Assembly: GCA_015057325.1 (NCBI GenBank) | Contig: SVEQ01000001.1 | Location: 186,001-250,000 of the forward strand | DNA length: 64,000 bases | Direction of reading: 5' to 3' | Source: Lachnospiraceae bacterium | GTDB taxonomy: Bacteria; Bacillota; Clostridia; Lachnospirales; Lachnospiraceae | Part shown: in pieces, positions 46,580 to 56,286 of the stretch | How the letters are laid out: every line of letters starts with the position of its first letter | Position numbering within the stretch: the stretch's first letter is position 1 | The notes under the pieces: generated by a model | The model's database searches: none | What the model saw: only the letters and a program-made list of their open reading frames with translations | Told to the model about the DNA's origin: nothing | Position numbers and translations under genes: made by a program

Positions 46580-49500
46580 ATGGTGGTTATTACAATATTA
46601 AATATTATGTTTTTTAATGGGATGGGCTGTGCTTCGGGAAAGACTGTCGAAGCCGCAGATACAATTACAAGAGGCGAATGGATACATACTCTTGTTACTG
46701 AGATGGAGTTGTCGATAGATGACGGTATATATCCTGATGATTATTATCCCGATATAACTGAATCAGAATATTATGATGACATTTTAATTGCAATTAATTA
46801 CGGCATAATCAACTTGGAAGCAGGAGAGGATTTTGAACCTGATAATGCCGCATCAAGAGAGTTTGTTGCGCACACATTAAATTGTGTAATCGGAAAAAAG
46901 ATAGATTCAACAACTGTAGTATCAGACGTTGACGATTTACAATATCAAGATGACGATTTTGTAGCAATAGATGAGGGCTGGTTTGAACTTATTAATGGTG
47001 AATTTAAACCTGACAGAGTTATTACTAATGATGAACTTGCGTCAATTGTTGAATATATATCAGACAATAAAGCCATCTTGACGGATAATCAAGTGACAAA
47101 TTTTAGTATTGAATATGCTGAGAATGTTATTGTGTTAGAAGAAACACAGACGATTAGTATTGAATCTCTAGACGACGAAAAATTCAAAATCGTTCTAGGT
47201 AATTTGGATTCTGATATAAATGTCGGCGATGAATTTGTGGCATTTAATGAGGGCTTTCCATGTGTTTATAAGGCGTTGTCGGTATTTGAGGATGGGGATT
47301 ATTTAGTTGTTAATGCTGAACTTGATGAAAACGGTATTGTTTCTATAAATGCTTCCGGTAGTATAGAGGCAGATTATGATTCGGTAGAAGCGGCAGATGG
47401 TGTTGATATTTCAGTTGTTGAGGAACCTGTATTACAGCAATCAACTCGCTCTTTAAAGAAATTAGGTGGAAGTGTTTCTGCAAAAAAAAGCATTCATTTT
47501 GAAACTGTTGTTGCAGGCGTAAAGGTAACAGGTGAAATAAAAAATATTCGTGCTGACTATCAGTTTTCCGGACTAATATCGAATCGTGTAAGAAATATCG
47601 TAATAAAAGGGGATATTTATGTTGCTGCGGAACATAATGTAAAATTGAGTGGCTCGGTTCCTTTGGGCGAGGTTGGAATACCCGGGATTGGAACTATTGG
47701 ATTGTACATAAATGTTGATATTACAGGTAATATTAAGGCATCATATTCGTCTAATTTTCAGATTGGATTTAAGTATAGTGATAGAAATGGAATGAATTAC
47801 ATAAAGAAAATAACTAAGGGAGACTTGGATTATCAGGCCAATATTGATGCATATATCGGATTGAGAGCTGCATTAAAGATTGGTCCTAACTGGGGAATTC
47901 CTGCTACTCCTTATGGTACATTATATGCCGATGTAGGACTGAAATGTTATGGACATCTACATGCTTTTGCAGACATGAAAAAACCTGATCAGTGTCTGGA
48001 TGTGGGCGGATATGCAAGTGCTGTGATTGGTTATGACTTCGGATTTAAGAAAACAAATTTAAAATGGAATGATAGTTATGTAATATGGAATAAAAATAAT
48101 TCTCCTGTTCGTTTTGCAAAGCATTTTGAAGATGGAGTTGTCGTAAATGCCTGCTCGCGAGGATTAAAAACATCGTCAGGAGGAAAAGAGATATATATTA
48201 CAACACCAAAAAGTCGAACCGGTAAAAGGACGGTGAGTACATATTGGGATACAGGATATGTTATTGATGCAAGTAGTTCCGGTGCAGGTTCGGGTTCGAA
48301 TGTTGTATATAAACCAGCATATGATTACACTGTAGATGATGATGGTAATGCAACGATTACAAAGTATAATGGATACGCACACTATTTGGCCATTCCGGAA
48401 TACATCGATGGTCATAAAGTGGTGGCTATTGGAAGCCAGGCATTTCAGAAGAATACTTATATTAAGTCTGTAAGTATACCTGATGGGGTAGCAACAATCG
48501 GAAGTAGTGCGTTTTATCAGTGCAGCAATTTGGTTTCGGTAGATATACCAAATAGTGTGACAGAGATTAATTCTAGGGCATTCTATGGATGTAGTAAATT
48601 AGTGGATGTTGATTTGCCAAATAAACTTGTAAGAATAGGTGGATTAGTATTTTATAATACTCCGATCACACAAATAACAATACCAAAAAGTTTAGAGTGG
48701 GCATATGACGGAATTGCTGAAGGTCCATTTAATAATTGTTCAGAACTAAAGACGGTAAAGTTTGAGACTGGTGTAACAAGAATAGTAGGATATTTGTTTA
48801 AAAATTGTAATGGACTTGAAGAGATAACGATACCTGATAGTGTGACGACAATTGGCGGGGATGCGTTTTATCAGTGTGATAATTTGGTTTCGGTAGATAT
48901 ACCAAATAGTGTGACAGAGATTAATTCTAGGGCATTCTATGGATGTAGTAAATTAGTGGATGTTGATTTGCCAAATAAACTTGTAAGAATAGGTGGATTA
49001 GTATTTTATAATACTCCGATCACACAAATAACAATACCAAAAAGTTTAGAGTGGGCATATGACGGAATTGCTGAAGGTCCATTTAATAATTGTTCAGAAC
49101 TAAAGACGGTAAAGTTTGAGACTGGTGTAACAAGAATAGTAGGATATTTGTTTAAAAATTGTAATGGACTTGAAGAGATAACGATACCTGATAGTGTGAC
49201 GACAATTGGCGAGAATGCGTTTTATCAGTGTGATAATTTGGTTTCGGTAGATATACCAAATACAGTTACTTCAATGGGGGGAAGTGTATTCTCTAATTGT
49301 ACATCACTGGAAAAAGTACATTTACCTAACGTAAGAGTAAATGTAATGGATGGAACTTTCTCCGGATGTGCATCCTTAACCGAGGTTAATTTCCCGGACA
49401 CGCTGGAAACGATAGGACAATCGGCATTTTATAACTGTACATCACTAAAGGAAGTTAATTTGCCGGAGAAGGTAAACACAATCAATAGTAGTGCCTTTAA

Positions 49501-51703
49501 TGGCTGTACTTCTCTTGAAAAGGTCACAATACCATCAAGTGTAAAGACGATATATGGTAATGCTTTTTCTCACTGTGAAGCCTTAACCGATTTGACAATA
49601 TCCGAGGGTGTAACCACCATTTATTCTAATGCATTTGAATACAACAAATCACTTGCAAAGGTGACACTTCCTGATTCTTTGCAGACACTAGGAGAATATG
49701 CATTCCGCTGTTGTGATGTGCTTGGTGAGGTGCATCTTGGTGCAGGACTTAAAACTGTTCCAAAGTATTGCTTCTACGAGGATCCTGAACTTGTTTCAGT
49801 TGTATTGCCACAACAGATTACAAAGGTGGATGAGTTTGCATTTGGTAACTGTACAAAGTTTACTGATGTAACAATGAATCGTAATGTGACAAGTGCTGCA
49901 GTTAATGCATTTTCATATCCTGCAAAGCTTTCCATTCATGGAGTGTCAGGTACTTATGCAGAAACATTTGCAAACGATAATAATATTAAGTTCACAGTGC
50001 TTGGAGCAAGTACAACAGCTATTAAGCTTAATAAGACAACTCTTGAGTTAGGACGAGGATATACAGCGGTTTTGACGGCTGCAATTACACCGGAGGATTC
50101 GGCAGACCAGTTCACATGGACTTCTACGGATGAAGATGTTGTGACAGTAGATGCTGCCGGAAAGGTCAAAGCTGTTGCCGGAGGGCAGGCATCAATTATT
50201 GCTATGTCAGGTGATGTCATTCAGATTTGTGAGGTTACGGTATACGAGCCTGTAAGTTCTGTATATCTTGACAAGTCATCATATACAGGAACAACGGGTG
50301 AGAAGTTGAAACTTACTGCCACCATTTATCCTAGCGATGCGACCTATAAGGACATCATATGGTCTTCAGATAATGATAAAGTTGCTTCTGTTGATGAAAC
50401 CGGGCTCGTGACATTGGGCAGTTATGGTACGGCTAAGATAACCGTAACCACCAAGGATATGAATAGGACTTCAACCTGTACGATAACCGTCAAAGGAATT
50501 GACGTAACGGGAGTAACACTCAATGAAAAGAAAACTACAATACAGTTGCGCGAAAAGAAGAAGCTTATAGCAATTATTGCTCCGGAAAATGCCACCAACA
50601 AAAATGTAACATGGATTAGCAGTAATCCTGCTGTGGCTACCGTTGATAATGGCGAAGTAACTGGTGTTAGTGTAGGTACAACGGTAATTATTGTTAAGAC
50701 GGAAGATGGGGCGAAAACGGCATCATGTACCGTTACTGTAACTGAGCCGACAAATCTTTCGGCTGACACGATGGATGCGAGCTTTGATTCGGTTGAAAGC
50801 AGTGATGCTACGCAGACACCTGCACCATCAACAATAACCTTGTACAATAATACAGATACGGATATAACAGATGTAAGTGCGTCAATGAAAAATGGAGATG
50901 CTTTAAGTGTACAGGTATCAGACACAATAGCGGCAGGTGGAAGTATAGCGATAACTATTACTCCAAGAGCGGATTTGCCTGTAGGTGTTTATGAGGATGA
51001 GATAACCATTATTTCAAGTGAAAACACATTGGTTATTCCAATTAGATACGAGGTTAAAGAAAGAAAAAGTGAGCCGGAAGAAAGTAGTGAAGAATGCGGC
51101 GGGAATGGTGGAAACGGTAACGGAACCAGTAATGGTAATAACACTTCTAATCCTTCAGAAAAACCGGGTGATGTGAATCCAGATGCTGGGGGAACTGCAA
51201 GTCAGGATGGTAGTGTAAGCACTCCGGTTATAGTTCCTGTTGTAGAAAAGTCAGCGCAGGGCTTTGCTGTTGGAACAGAAGTTGATAATACAGCAGATAA
51301 ATCAAAATATAAGGTGTTAAGTAATACAACAGTAGAGTATACAGCAACGATAAATGCAAATGGCAAGCAGGTTTTAATTCCGGAAACCGTAACATTAAAT
51401 GGTGCTACATACATAGTAACAGAGATAGCACCGAATGCATTTATAAATTGCAAGAAGCTTAAGCAGGTTGTTGTTGGCAAGAATATTACCAAGATTGGAA
51501 AGAACGCCTTTTCCGGCTGCAAGAACTTGAAGACCATCACCATCAAAAGTACAAAACTTACCAAGAAATCATTTGGCAAGAATGCATTTAAGGGTATAAG
51601 CAAGAAAGCAACAATTACTGTTCCGAAGAAACAGTATAAGAATTACAAGAAGTGGATCAAAGCAGCCGGTATTCCTAAGGGTGTTAAGATTAAGAAGAAA
51701 TAA
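46580..51703 (+). CDS. BspA-type LRR surface protein with SLH-like head and Big_2 domains; start region phase-variable or mutated
   Basis: From ATG 46580 the protein has 1707 residues but a poor signal peptide (no basic N-region) and no SD. The better start, ATG 46552 behind AGGGGG, is out of frame because of a 12-A run; with 11 A it would read MREKKKAFKMVVITIL. SLH-like motifs (about 30-185) precede a beta region, then LRR_5 repeats (about 582-1125) including a 118-residue near-perfect duplication. Three Big_2-like domains (about 1143-1395), a Gly/Asn linker and a second LRR module with a Lys-rich tail follow. It is probably a surface adhesin. Co-existing frames may come from slippage. Confidence 0.85.
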   Translation: MVVITILNIMFFNGMGCASGKTVEAADTITRGEWIHTLVTEMELSIDDGIYPDDYYPDITESEYYDDILIAINYGIINLEAGEDFEPDNAASREFVAHTLNCVIGKKIDSTTVVSDVDDLQYQDDDFVAIDEGWFELINGEFKPDRVITNDELASIVEYISDNKAILTDNQVTNFSIEYAENVIVLEETQTISIESLDDEKFKIVLGNLDSDINVGDEFVAFNEGFPCVYKALSVFEDGDYLVVNAELDENGIVSINASGSIEADYDSVEAADGVDISVVEEPVLQQSTRSLKKLGGSVSAKKSIHFETVVAGVKVTGEIKNIRADYQFSGLISNRVRNIVIKGDIYVAAEHNVKLSGSVPLGEVGIPGIGTIGLYINVDITGNIKASYSSNFQIGFKYSDRNGMNYIKKITKGDLDYQANIDAYIGLRAALKIGPNWGIPATPYGTLYADVGLKCYGHLHAFADMKKPDQCLDVGGYASAVIGYDFGFKKTNLKWNDSYVIWNKNNSPVRFAKHFEDGVVVNACSRGLKTSSGGKEIYITTPKSRTGKRTVSTYWDTGYVIDASSSGAGSGSNVVYKPAYDYTVDDDGNATITKYNGYAHYLAIPEYIDGHKVVAIGSQAFQKNTYIKSVSIPDGVATIGSSAFYQCSNLVSVDIPNSVTEINSRAFYGCSKLVDVDLPNKLVRIGGLVFYNTPITQITIPKSLEWAYDGIAEGPFNNCSELKTVKFETGVTRIVGYLFKNCNGLEEITIPDSVTTIGGDAFYQCDNLVSVDIPNSVTEINSRAFYGCSKLVDVDLPNKLVRIGGLVFYNTPITQITIPKSLEWAYDGIAEGPFNNCSELKTVKFETGVTRIVGYLFKNCNGLEEITIPDSVTTIGENAFYQCDNLVSVDIPNTVTSMGGSVFSNCTSLEKVHLPNVRVNVMDGTFSGCASLTEVNFPDTLETIGQSAFYNCTSLKEVNLPEKVNTINSSAFNGCTSLEKVTIPSSVKTIYGNAFSHCEALTDLTISEGVTTIYSNAFEYNKSLAKVTLPDSLQTLGEYAFRCCDVLGEVHLGAGLKTVPKYCFYEDPELVSVVLPQQITKVDEFAFGNCTKFTDVTMNRNVTSAAVNAFSYPAKLSIHGVSGTYAETFANDNNIKFTVLGASTTAIKLNKTTLELGRGYTAVLTAAITPEDSADQFTWTSTDEDVVTVDAAGKVKAVAGGQASIIAMSGDVIQICEVTVYEPVSSVYLDKSSYTGTTGEKLKLTATIYPSDATYKDIIWSSDNDKVASVDETGLVTLGSYGTAKITVTTKDMNRTSTCTITVKGIDVTGVTLNEKKTTIQLREKKKLIAIIAPENATNKNVTWISSNPAVATVDNGEVTGVSVGTTVIIVKTEDGAKTASCTVTVTEPTNLSADTMDASFDSVESSDATQTPAPSTITLYNNTDTDITDVSASMKNGDALSVQVSDTIAAGGSIAITITPRADLPVGVYEDEITIISSENTLVIPIRYEVKERKSEPEESSEECGGNGGNGNGTSNGNNTSNPSEKPGDVNPDAGGTASQDGSVSTPVIVPVVEKSAQGFAVGTEVDNTADKSKYKVLSNTTVEYTATINANGKQVLIPETVTLNGATYIVTEIAPNAFINCKKLKQVVVGKNITKIGKNAFSGCKNLKTITIKSTKLTKKSFGKNAFKGISKKATITVPKKQYKNYKKWIKAAGIPKGVKIKKK
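48531..49238 (+). repeat. Tandem duplication, two 354-bp units, within the LRR gene
   Basis: Units 48531-48884 and 48885-49238 are almost identical at DNA level; the only differences I see are near the ends (ggcgggg versus ggcgaga). Each encodes 118 residues, about five LRRs, and keeps the frame. The near-identity shows recent origin. Confidence 0.93.
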
Positions 51704-51772
51704 AAATTCTAAACGTGAAAACTAAGAAATAGCCGTCCTGCCCTGAGAAGCTGACGACTCCCTAATCATTAT

Positions 51773-51801
51773 TTGAACTTCCGCTTGAAATAAGATATAA
51801 T
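51773..51801 (+). promoter_or_regulatory. Sigma-A promoter of the acyltransferase gene
   Basis: TTGAAC, a 17-nt spacer and TATAAT (51796-51801). Confidence 0.8.
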
Positions 51802-51861
51802 TCAAATTAATGAAAATTAGCTTTCGAGATTTTATTATTTTGATTTATAAAGGGTTTTGAG

Positions 51862-53136
51862 ATGAAGATAAAAGTTGAAGATGTAACATTTGAAGAGTTT
51901 TTGGAACGGCAACAAAAAGCACTATCTGCACCAAGAAAAAGACCAAAAACGCCTAATCCTGTTCTTAGAAAACTTGTTAAGACATTGTCTCATAATGATC
52001 TTAAAAAGGTTGGATTTACTTACGAAAAAGTAGGCATGGAAAAACTTGGAAAAAAAGAGCCATGTCTTATCCTTATGAATCATTCAAGTTTTATAGATTT
52101 GGAAATTGCTGAATACATTTTTGCTGACAGACCATTTCAGATAGTATGTACCTATGATGGATTTGTCGGTAAGGAATCGCTTATGCGATCTATCGGCTGC
52201 ATACCTACGCACAAGTTTGTTACGGATGTCGGACTTGTCAAAGACATGGCGTATGCGGCAAAGAAGCTGGGTAATTCCATTCTGATGTATCCGGAAGCGG
52301 GATATAGTTTTGACGGCACGGCAACGACACTTCCTAAGAGTTTGGGTAAATGTGTTAAGGTGCTGGGGATTCCGGTTGTTATGGTAAGGACGTATGGTGC
52401 GTTTCACAGAGATCCGTTATACAATAATTTACAGCTTAGAAATGTTGCGGTAACGGCAGAAGTTAACTTGTTATTGTCGGCTGAAGAGATTGAGAAGAAG
52501 AGTACAAAAGAAATCCAGGCACTGATAGAGAAGCAGTTCGAGTTTGATAATTTTGCCTGGCAGCGGGACAATGGGATAATAATCGATGAACCGTTTCGTG
52601 CGGATTGTCTCAATCGCGTGTTGTATAAATGTCCGGCATGCGGCGCGGAAGGACATATGCATGGCTTGGGCATTTACCTTGAATGTGATAAATGCGGAAA
52701 GAAGTATGAACTTACAGAGAACGGACAGATGAAGGCTTTTGAGGGAGAAACAGAGTATCCGCATATTCCTGATTGGTATCGTTGGCAGCGGGAATGTGTT
52801 GCAAAGGATATCAGCGAGGGCACATATAAGCTTGATGTCGCAGTGGATATTTATGCGCTAATAGATACAAAAAGCTTATGCCATCTTGGGGAAGGAAGGC
52901 TTGTTCATGATAATGAAGGATTTCATTTAAACGGTTGTGATGGAAAACTGACATATGAGCAGAAGCCGTCGGCAACATATTGCCTTAATTCAGATTACTA
53001 TTGGTACGAGATAGGCGATGTCATGAGTATTGGAGATATTCATGTTCAATACTATTGTTTTCCGAAGGACGCCGGTGATGTCGTTGCAAAGGCGCGTCTT
53101 GCAACTGAGGAAATGTACAAACTTTGCAGGGGATGA
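51862..53136 (+). CDS. PlsC-like 1-acylglycerol-3-phosphate acyltransferase with C-terminal zinc ribbon
   Basis: 424 residues. The acyltransferase domain (about 55-240) has NHSSFID (HX4D motif) and YPEAGYS (in place of the EGTRS block). The C-terminal half carries a zinc ribbon (CPACGAEGHMHG then CDKCGKKYEL) and a beta-rich extension not found in plain PlsC. It is probably cytosolic or membrane-associated, making or remodelling a lipid; the substrate is unsure because of the extra domain. TTTTGAG precedes ATG 51862, a weak SD. Confidence 0.82.
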   Translation: MKIKVEDVTFEEFLERQQKALSAPRKRPKTPNPVLRKLVKTLSHNDLKKVGFTYEKVGMEKLGKKEPCLILMNHSSFIDLEIAEYIFADRPFQIVCTYDGFVGKESLMRSIGCIPTHKFVTDVGLVKDMAYAAKKLGNSILMYPEAGYSFDGTATTLPKSLGKCVKVLGIPVVMVRTYGAFHRDPLYNNLQLRNVAVTAEVNLLLSAEEIEKKSTKEIQALIEKQFEFDNFAWQRDNGIIIDEPFRADCLNRVLYKCPACGAEGHMHGLGIYLECDKCGKKYELTENGQMKAFEGETEYPHIPDWYRWQRECVAKDISEGTYKLDVAVDIYALIDTKSLCHLGEGRLVHDNEGFHLNGCDGKLTYEQKPSATYCLNSDYYWYEIGDVMSIGDIHVQYYCFPKDAGDVVAKARLATEEMYKLCRG

Positions 53137-53155
53137 AAAATAAACTAACAAAAAT

Positions 53156-53195
53156 AGGGAATCCAATATGATAAAACTATCATAATAGATTCCCT
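53156..53195. terminator. Hairpin between convergent genes, third member of the GAATCTATTATG terminator family
   Basis: Arms AGGGAATCCAATATGAT and ATCATAATAGATTCCCT. The T-run is weak on the + strand. It lies between the acyltransferase and the convergent S1-domain gene. Confidence 0.78.
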
Positions 53196-53216
53196 GTTGT
53201 GTTTTAAATATTTCTT

Positions 53217-54152
53217 TTAATCAACCTTTACACCTGCAAGCAAAGCAGCGAACGGATTGTTTGGAATCTCCTCTGATTTATACTCTAGAGCAGGAGTATC
53301 ATCGACATCATTATTACTGCTTTCTGTAATGTCTGATGTATTCATATCGACATCCTTAATTGAAAGTGACAACTTGCCATCTTCAATCTTTAATACTTTA
53401 ACTCTTACTTCCTGACCAACCTTTAATACCTCTGAAGGTTTCTTAATTCTTTTCATTGATATCTTTGATATATGGACAAGTCCGGTAAGACCGTTCTCTA
53501 ACTGCACAAACGCACCATAAGGCTGAAGTGTTTCTACCGTACCGTTAAAGATTGCACCCGGTGCAATTGCAGACATCTTGCGTCTGTTGTTGTCATCTTC
53601 CTTTTCTCGAAGAACAGACTTTGCGGAAAGAACAAGCTTGTTTGCACGCTCGTCGGCGGTGATAACTCTTACCTCAAGCTGCTTTCCAATATATTCTGAT
53701 GTATCCTCAACAAATGAAAGTGAAAGCTGTGATGCGGGAATAAATGCACGTATTCCTTCAAGGTAAGTAACAACGCCTGACGGAACCTCCTCTTTGACGC
53801 GTACATTTACAATATCCTGACTTTCCAACAAAGCACGAAGCTTATCCCATGCAGCAGCCTCGCCGGCTTCTTTCATTGAAAGCAATACGTTGCCCTTGCC
53901 GTCATCTTTCTCGATTACAACCGCCTGCGTTTTGTCGCCGATTTTTAAATCTCTCATAGGCGAAAAATCCGGATCTGCGGATATATCGTTAAGAGGCACA
54001 ACGCCCGGAACATAATAACCTATATCAAGTGTTACAACTTCGTCGTTGATATCCACTATCATACCCTCTAAAACATCACCTTCACGTATAACACGAAAGG
54101 AATCATTTAACTCCTTCTCGAAATCCTTCATTGTTTCTTCTGCCATTCCCAT
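53217..54152 (-). CDS. S1 RNA-binding domain protein (RpsA-like)
   Basis: The frame opens at 54206, but ATG 54150-54152 follows AAGGAGG, giving 311 residues starting MGMAEETMKDF. Three S1 domains are seen: about 20-90 (GDVLEGMIVDINDEVVTLDIGY), about 105-180 (IVNVRVKEEVPSGVVTYLEGIRAFIP in part), and about 195-265 (GAIFNGTVETLQPYGAFVQLE, then GLVHISKIS). The C-terminus is acidic. This is the short S1 form of Firmicutes, probably binding mRNA on the ribosome. Confidence 0.93.
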   Translation of the reverse strand: MGMAEETMKDFEKELNDSFRVIREGDVLEGMIVDINDEVVTLDIGYYVPGVVPLNDISADPDFSPMRDLKIGDKTQAVVIEKDDGKGNVLLSMKEAGEAAAWDKLRALLESQDIVNVRVKEEVPSGVVTYLEGIRAFIPASQLSLSFVEDTSEYIGKQLEVRVITADERANKLVLSAKSVLREKEDDNNRRKMSAIAPGAIFNGTVETLQPYGAFVQLENGLTGLVHISKISMKRIKKPSEVLKVGQEVRVKVLKIEDGKLSLSIKDVDMNTSDITESSNNDVDDTPALEYKSEEIPNNPFAALLAGVKVD

Positions 54153-54228
54153 AATCCTCCTTGTATCTTTGTTATTCTTTATATCAATTTTTTCTGCGAA
54201 AATCAAGACTTTTTAGGGCATTTACTGC

Positions 54229-54257
54229 TTGACAGATACGTGGTTATTTATTATAAT
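54229..54257 (+). promoter_or_regulatory. Consensus sigma-A promoter of the symporter gene
   Basis: TTGACA (54229-54234), a 17-nt spacer and TATAAT (54252-54257). Confidence 0.9.
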
Positions 54258-54318
54258 TCACTTTATGACGTTAAAGCGTTAAAACATTAAAACAGCAAAG
54301 TAGTGAGGAGAAAAGAAA

Positions 54319-55857
54319 ATGATTATTAAAGTAATTATGCTTGTTGTATTCTTTGCGTTGATGATTGGAATCGGTATCTATTCAAGAAAGAGTGCAACTA
54401 ACGTGAATGACTTCGTATTAGGAGGAAGAGGTGTTGGCCCTTGGGTATCAGCATTTGCATTCGGAACATCTTATTTCTCGGCAGTAGTATTCGTTGGATA
54501 TGCCGGACAGTTTGGTTGGAAATACGGTCTTTCAACAACATGGGTAGGACTTGGTAATGCATTTATAGGAAGTTTGCTTGCGTGGCTTGTTCTTGGACGT
54601 AGAACTCGTGTCATGACACAGAAGCTTGATGCTAAGACAATGCCGGAATACTTCGGTAAGCGTTTTGACTCAAAGTCGCTTAGAATATTCGGCTCACTTG
54701 TTTCATTTATATTCCTTGTTCCATATACATCATCAGTATATAACGGTCTTTCAAGACTTTTCGGAATGGCCTTCAACATTGACTACAAAGTTTGTATTAT
54801 TGTTATGGCAGTGCTTACAGGTGTATATGTTATCGTTGGTGGTTACATGGCTACGGCGTTAAATGATTTCGTACAGGGAATCATTATGTTATTTGGTATC
54901 AGTGCGGTTATCGTTGCTGTTCTTAAAGGACAGGGTGGATTTTTAACAGCAGTCAAGAAACTTTCAGAGATTCCAATGGATGAGACAGTTACTGTTCCTG
55001 CATTACAGGGAAGCCAGGGATTATTCGCAAGTTTCTTTGGACCTGATCCACTTAACCTTCTTGGTGTTATCGTGCTTACATCACTTGGTACATGGGGACT
55101 TCCTCAGATGGTGCATAAGTTCTATGCAATCAAGGATGAGCATTCAATCAAGACAGGAACAATTGTATCGACATTCTTTGCTATTGTTATTGCAGGTGGT
55201 TGTTACTTCCTCGGTGGTTTCGGAAGACTTTTCGATGTACCTGGAATATATAAGCCGGATGGAACGGTTGCATTTGATTCAATCATTCCACAGATGCTCT
55301 CTACACTTCCTGATATTCTTATAGGTATAGTAGTAGTGCTTGTGCTTTCGGCTTCAATGTCAACACTTTCATCATTGGTACTTACATCAAGCTCTACAGT
55401 TACACTTGATTTCCTTAAGGAAACATGTGCTAAGAATATGGACGAGAAGAAGCAGCTTATTATCATGCGTGTGCTCATCGCATTCTTCATTGTGCTTTCG
55501 GTTGTACTTGCACTTAATCCGCCTACATTTATTGCACAGCTTATGGGATACTCATGGGGAGCACTTGCAGGTTCGTTCCTTGCACCATTTATGTATGGTC
55601 TTTACTCAAAGAAGGTTACCAAGGCTTCCGTATGGGTAAGTTACATTGTCGGTGTATGCTTTACTGTAGTTAACATGTTTGTTAAGATTATTCCTTCACC
55701 GATTAATGCAGGTGCTGTTACAATGCTTGCAGGACTTATCATCGTTCCTCTTGTCAGTGCAATCACACCTAAGCTTGATTCTAAGTTTGTTGATGAGATA
55801 TTTACTTGCTATGACGAGACGGTTACTGTTCAGAAGAAGTTCTCGCTTGAGGAGTAA
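54319..55857 (+). CDS. Sodium:solute symporter (SSS family)
   Basis: 512 residues with about 13 TM helices. Near the start are RKSATNVNDFVLGGRGVGPW and SYFSAVVFVGYAG, typical of the SSS/PutP family. Later signatures are GGYMATALNDFVQGIIM and SASMSTLSSLVLTSSS (Na+ site). It imports an organic solute with Na+; proline or another amino acid is possible, but the substrate cannot be told. The gene is alone between a consensus promoter and its own terminator. GAGGAG precedes ATG 54319. Confidence 0.92.
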   Translation: MIIKVIMLVVFFALMIGIGIYSRKSATNVNDFVLGGRGVGPWVSAFAFGTSYFSAVVFVGYAGQFGWKYGLSTTWVGLGNAFIGSLLAWLVLGRRTRVMTQKLDAKTMPEYFGKRFDSKSLRIFGSLVSFIFLVPYTSSVYNGLSRLFGMAFNIDYKVCIIVMAVLTGVYVIVGGYMATALNDFVQGIIMLFGISAVIVAVLKGQGGFLTAVKKLSEIPMDETVTVPALQGSQGLFASFFGPDPLNLLGVIVLTSLGTWGLPQMVHKFYAIKDEHSIKTGTIVSTFFAIVIAGGCYFLGGFGRLFDVPGIYKPDGTVAFDSIIPQMLSTLPDILIGIVVVLVLSASMSTLSSLVLTSSSTVTLDFLKETCAKNMDEKKQLIIMRVLIAFFIVLSVVLALNPPTFIAQLMGYSWGALAGSFLAPFMYGLYSKKVTKASVWVSYIVGVCFTVVNMFVKIIPSPINAGAVTMLAGLIIVPLVSAITPKLDSKFVDEIFTCYDETVTVQKKFSLEE

Positions 55858-55930
55858 TTAATTATCACAACATATAGTGTGCTTTTAAGCTCGCAATCAC
55901 AAGTGTTTTAATTAACGCATATATATAGAA

Positions 55931-55970
55931 AGAAAAGTCAAGAAAATGCATATTTTTTCTTGACTTTTTC
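55931..55970 (+). terminator. Terminator after the symporter
   Basis: Stem AGAAAAGTCAAGAAAA with TTTTTTCTTGACTTTTTCT. Confidence 0.9.
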
Positions 55971-56119
55971 TATGCGTTCTGATATTCTACCCTAGTCGGC
56001 GAATGCCGGGCTTTTTTATTGTGCGCATTTTTTATAACGCTTGGATGCGCCAAAAGCGGCAGAACCGATATATAATCGAGGTTTTCGGTTATATACAAAT
56101 TAAGATGGAGGTGGAAGTT

Positions 56120-56269
56120 GTGCGAGTTAAAATCACATTGGCATGTACAGAGTGTAAACAGCGTAATTACAATCTGACTAAGGACAAGAGAGTCCACACT
56201 GAGCGTATGGAAACTAAGAAGTATTGTCCATTCTGTAAGGCACACACCTTACACAAAGAGACCAAATAA
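56120..56269 (+). CDS. rpmG: Ribosomal protein L33
   Basis: 49 residues starting at GTG 56120 behind GGAGGTGGAAG. The longer frame to 56003 is not needed. [16 protein letters not shown] and [14 protein letters not shown] show the two CxxC pairs of the zinc-binding form. Large-subunit protein, first of rpmG-secE-nusG. Confidence 0.96.
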   Translation: MRVKITLACTECKQRNYNLTKDKRVHTERMETKKYCPFCKAHTLHKETK

Positions 56270-56286
56270 TACGGAGGTGAATTGAA

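Noticed and set aside
48531..49238. CRISPR-like or satellite array
   Set aside because: Only two 354-bp units, in frame, coding for LRRs. No short regularly spaced repeats were seen anywhere in the window.
55975..56110. tRNA gene upstream of rpmG-secE
   Set aside because: tRNA genes often occur here, but I could not fold a cloverleaf or find the TTCGAATC-type arm; only a weak CGGC hairpin is present.
56003..56119. N-terminal extension of L33
   Set aside because: L33 is about 49 residues; GTG 56120 with a strong SD fits, and the extension has no homologous pattern.
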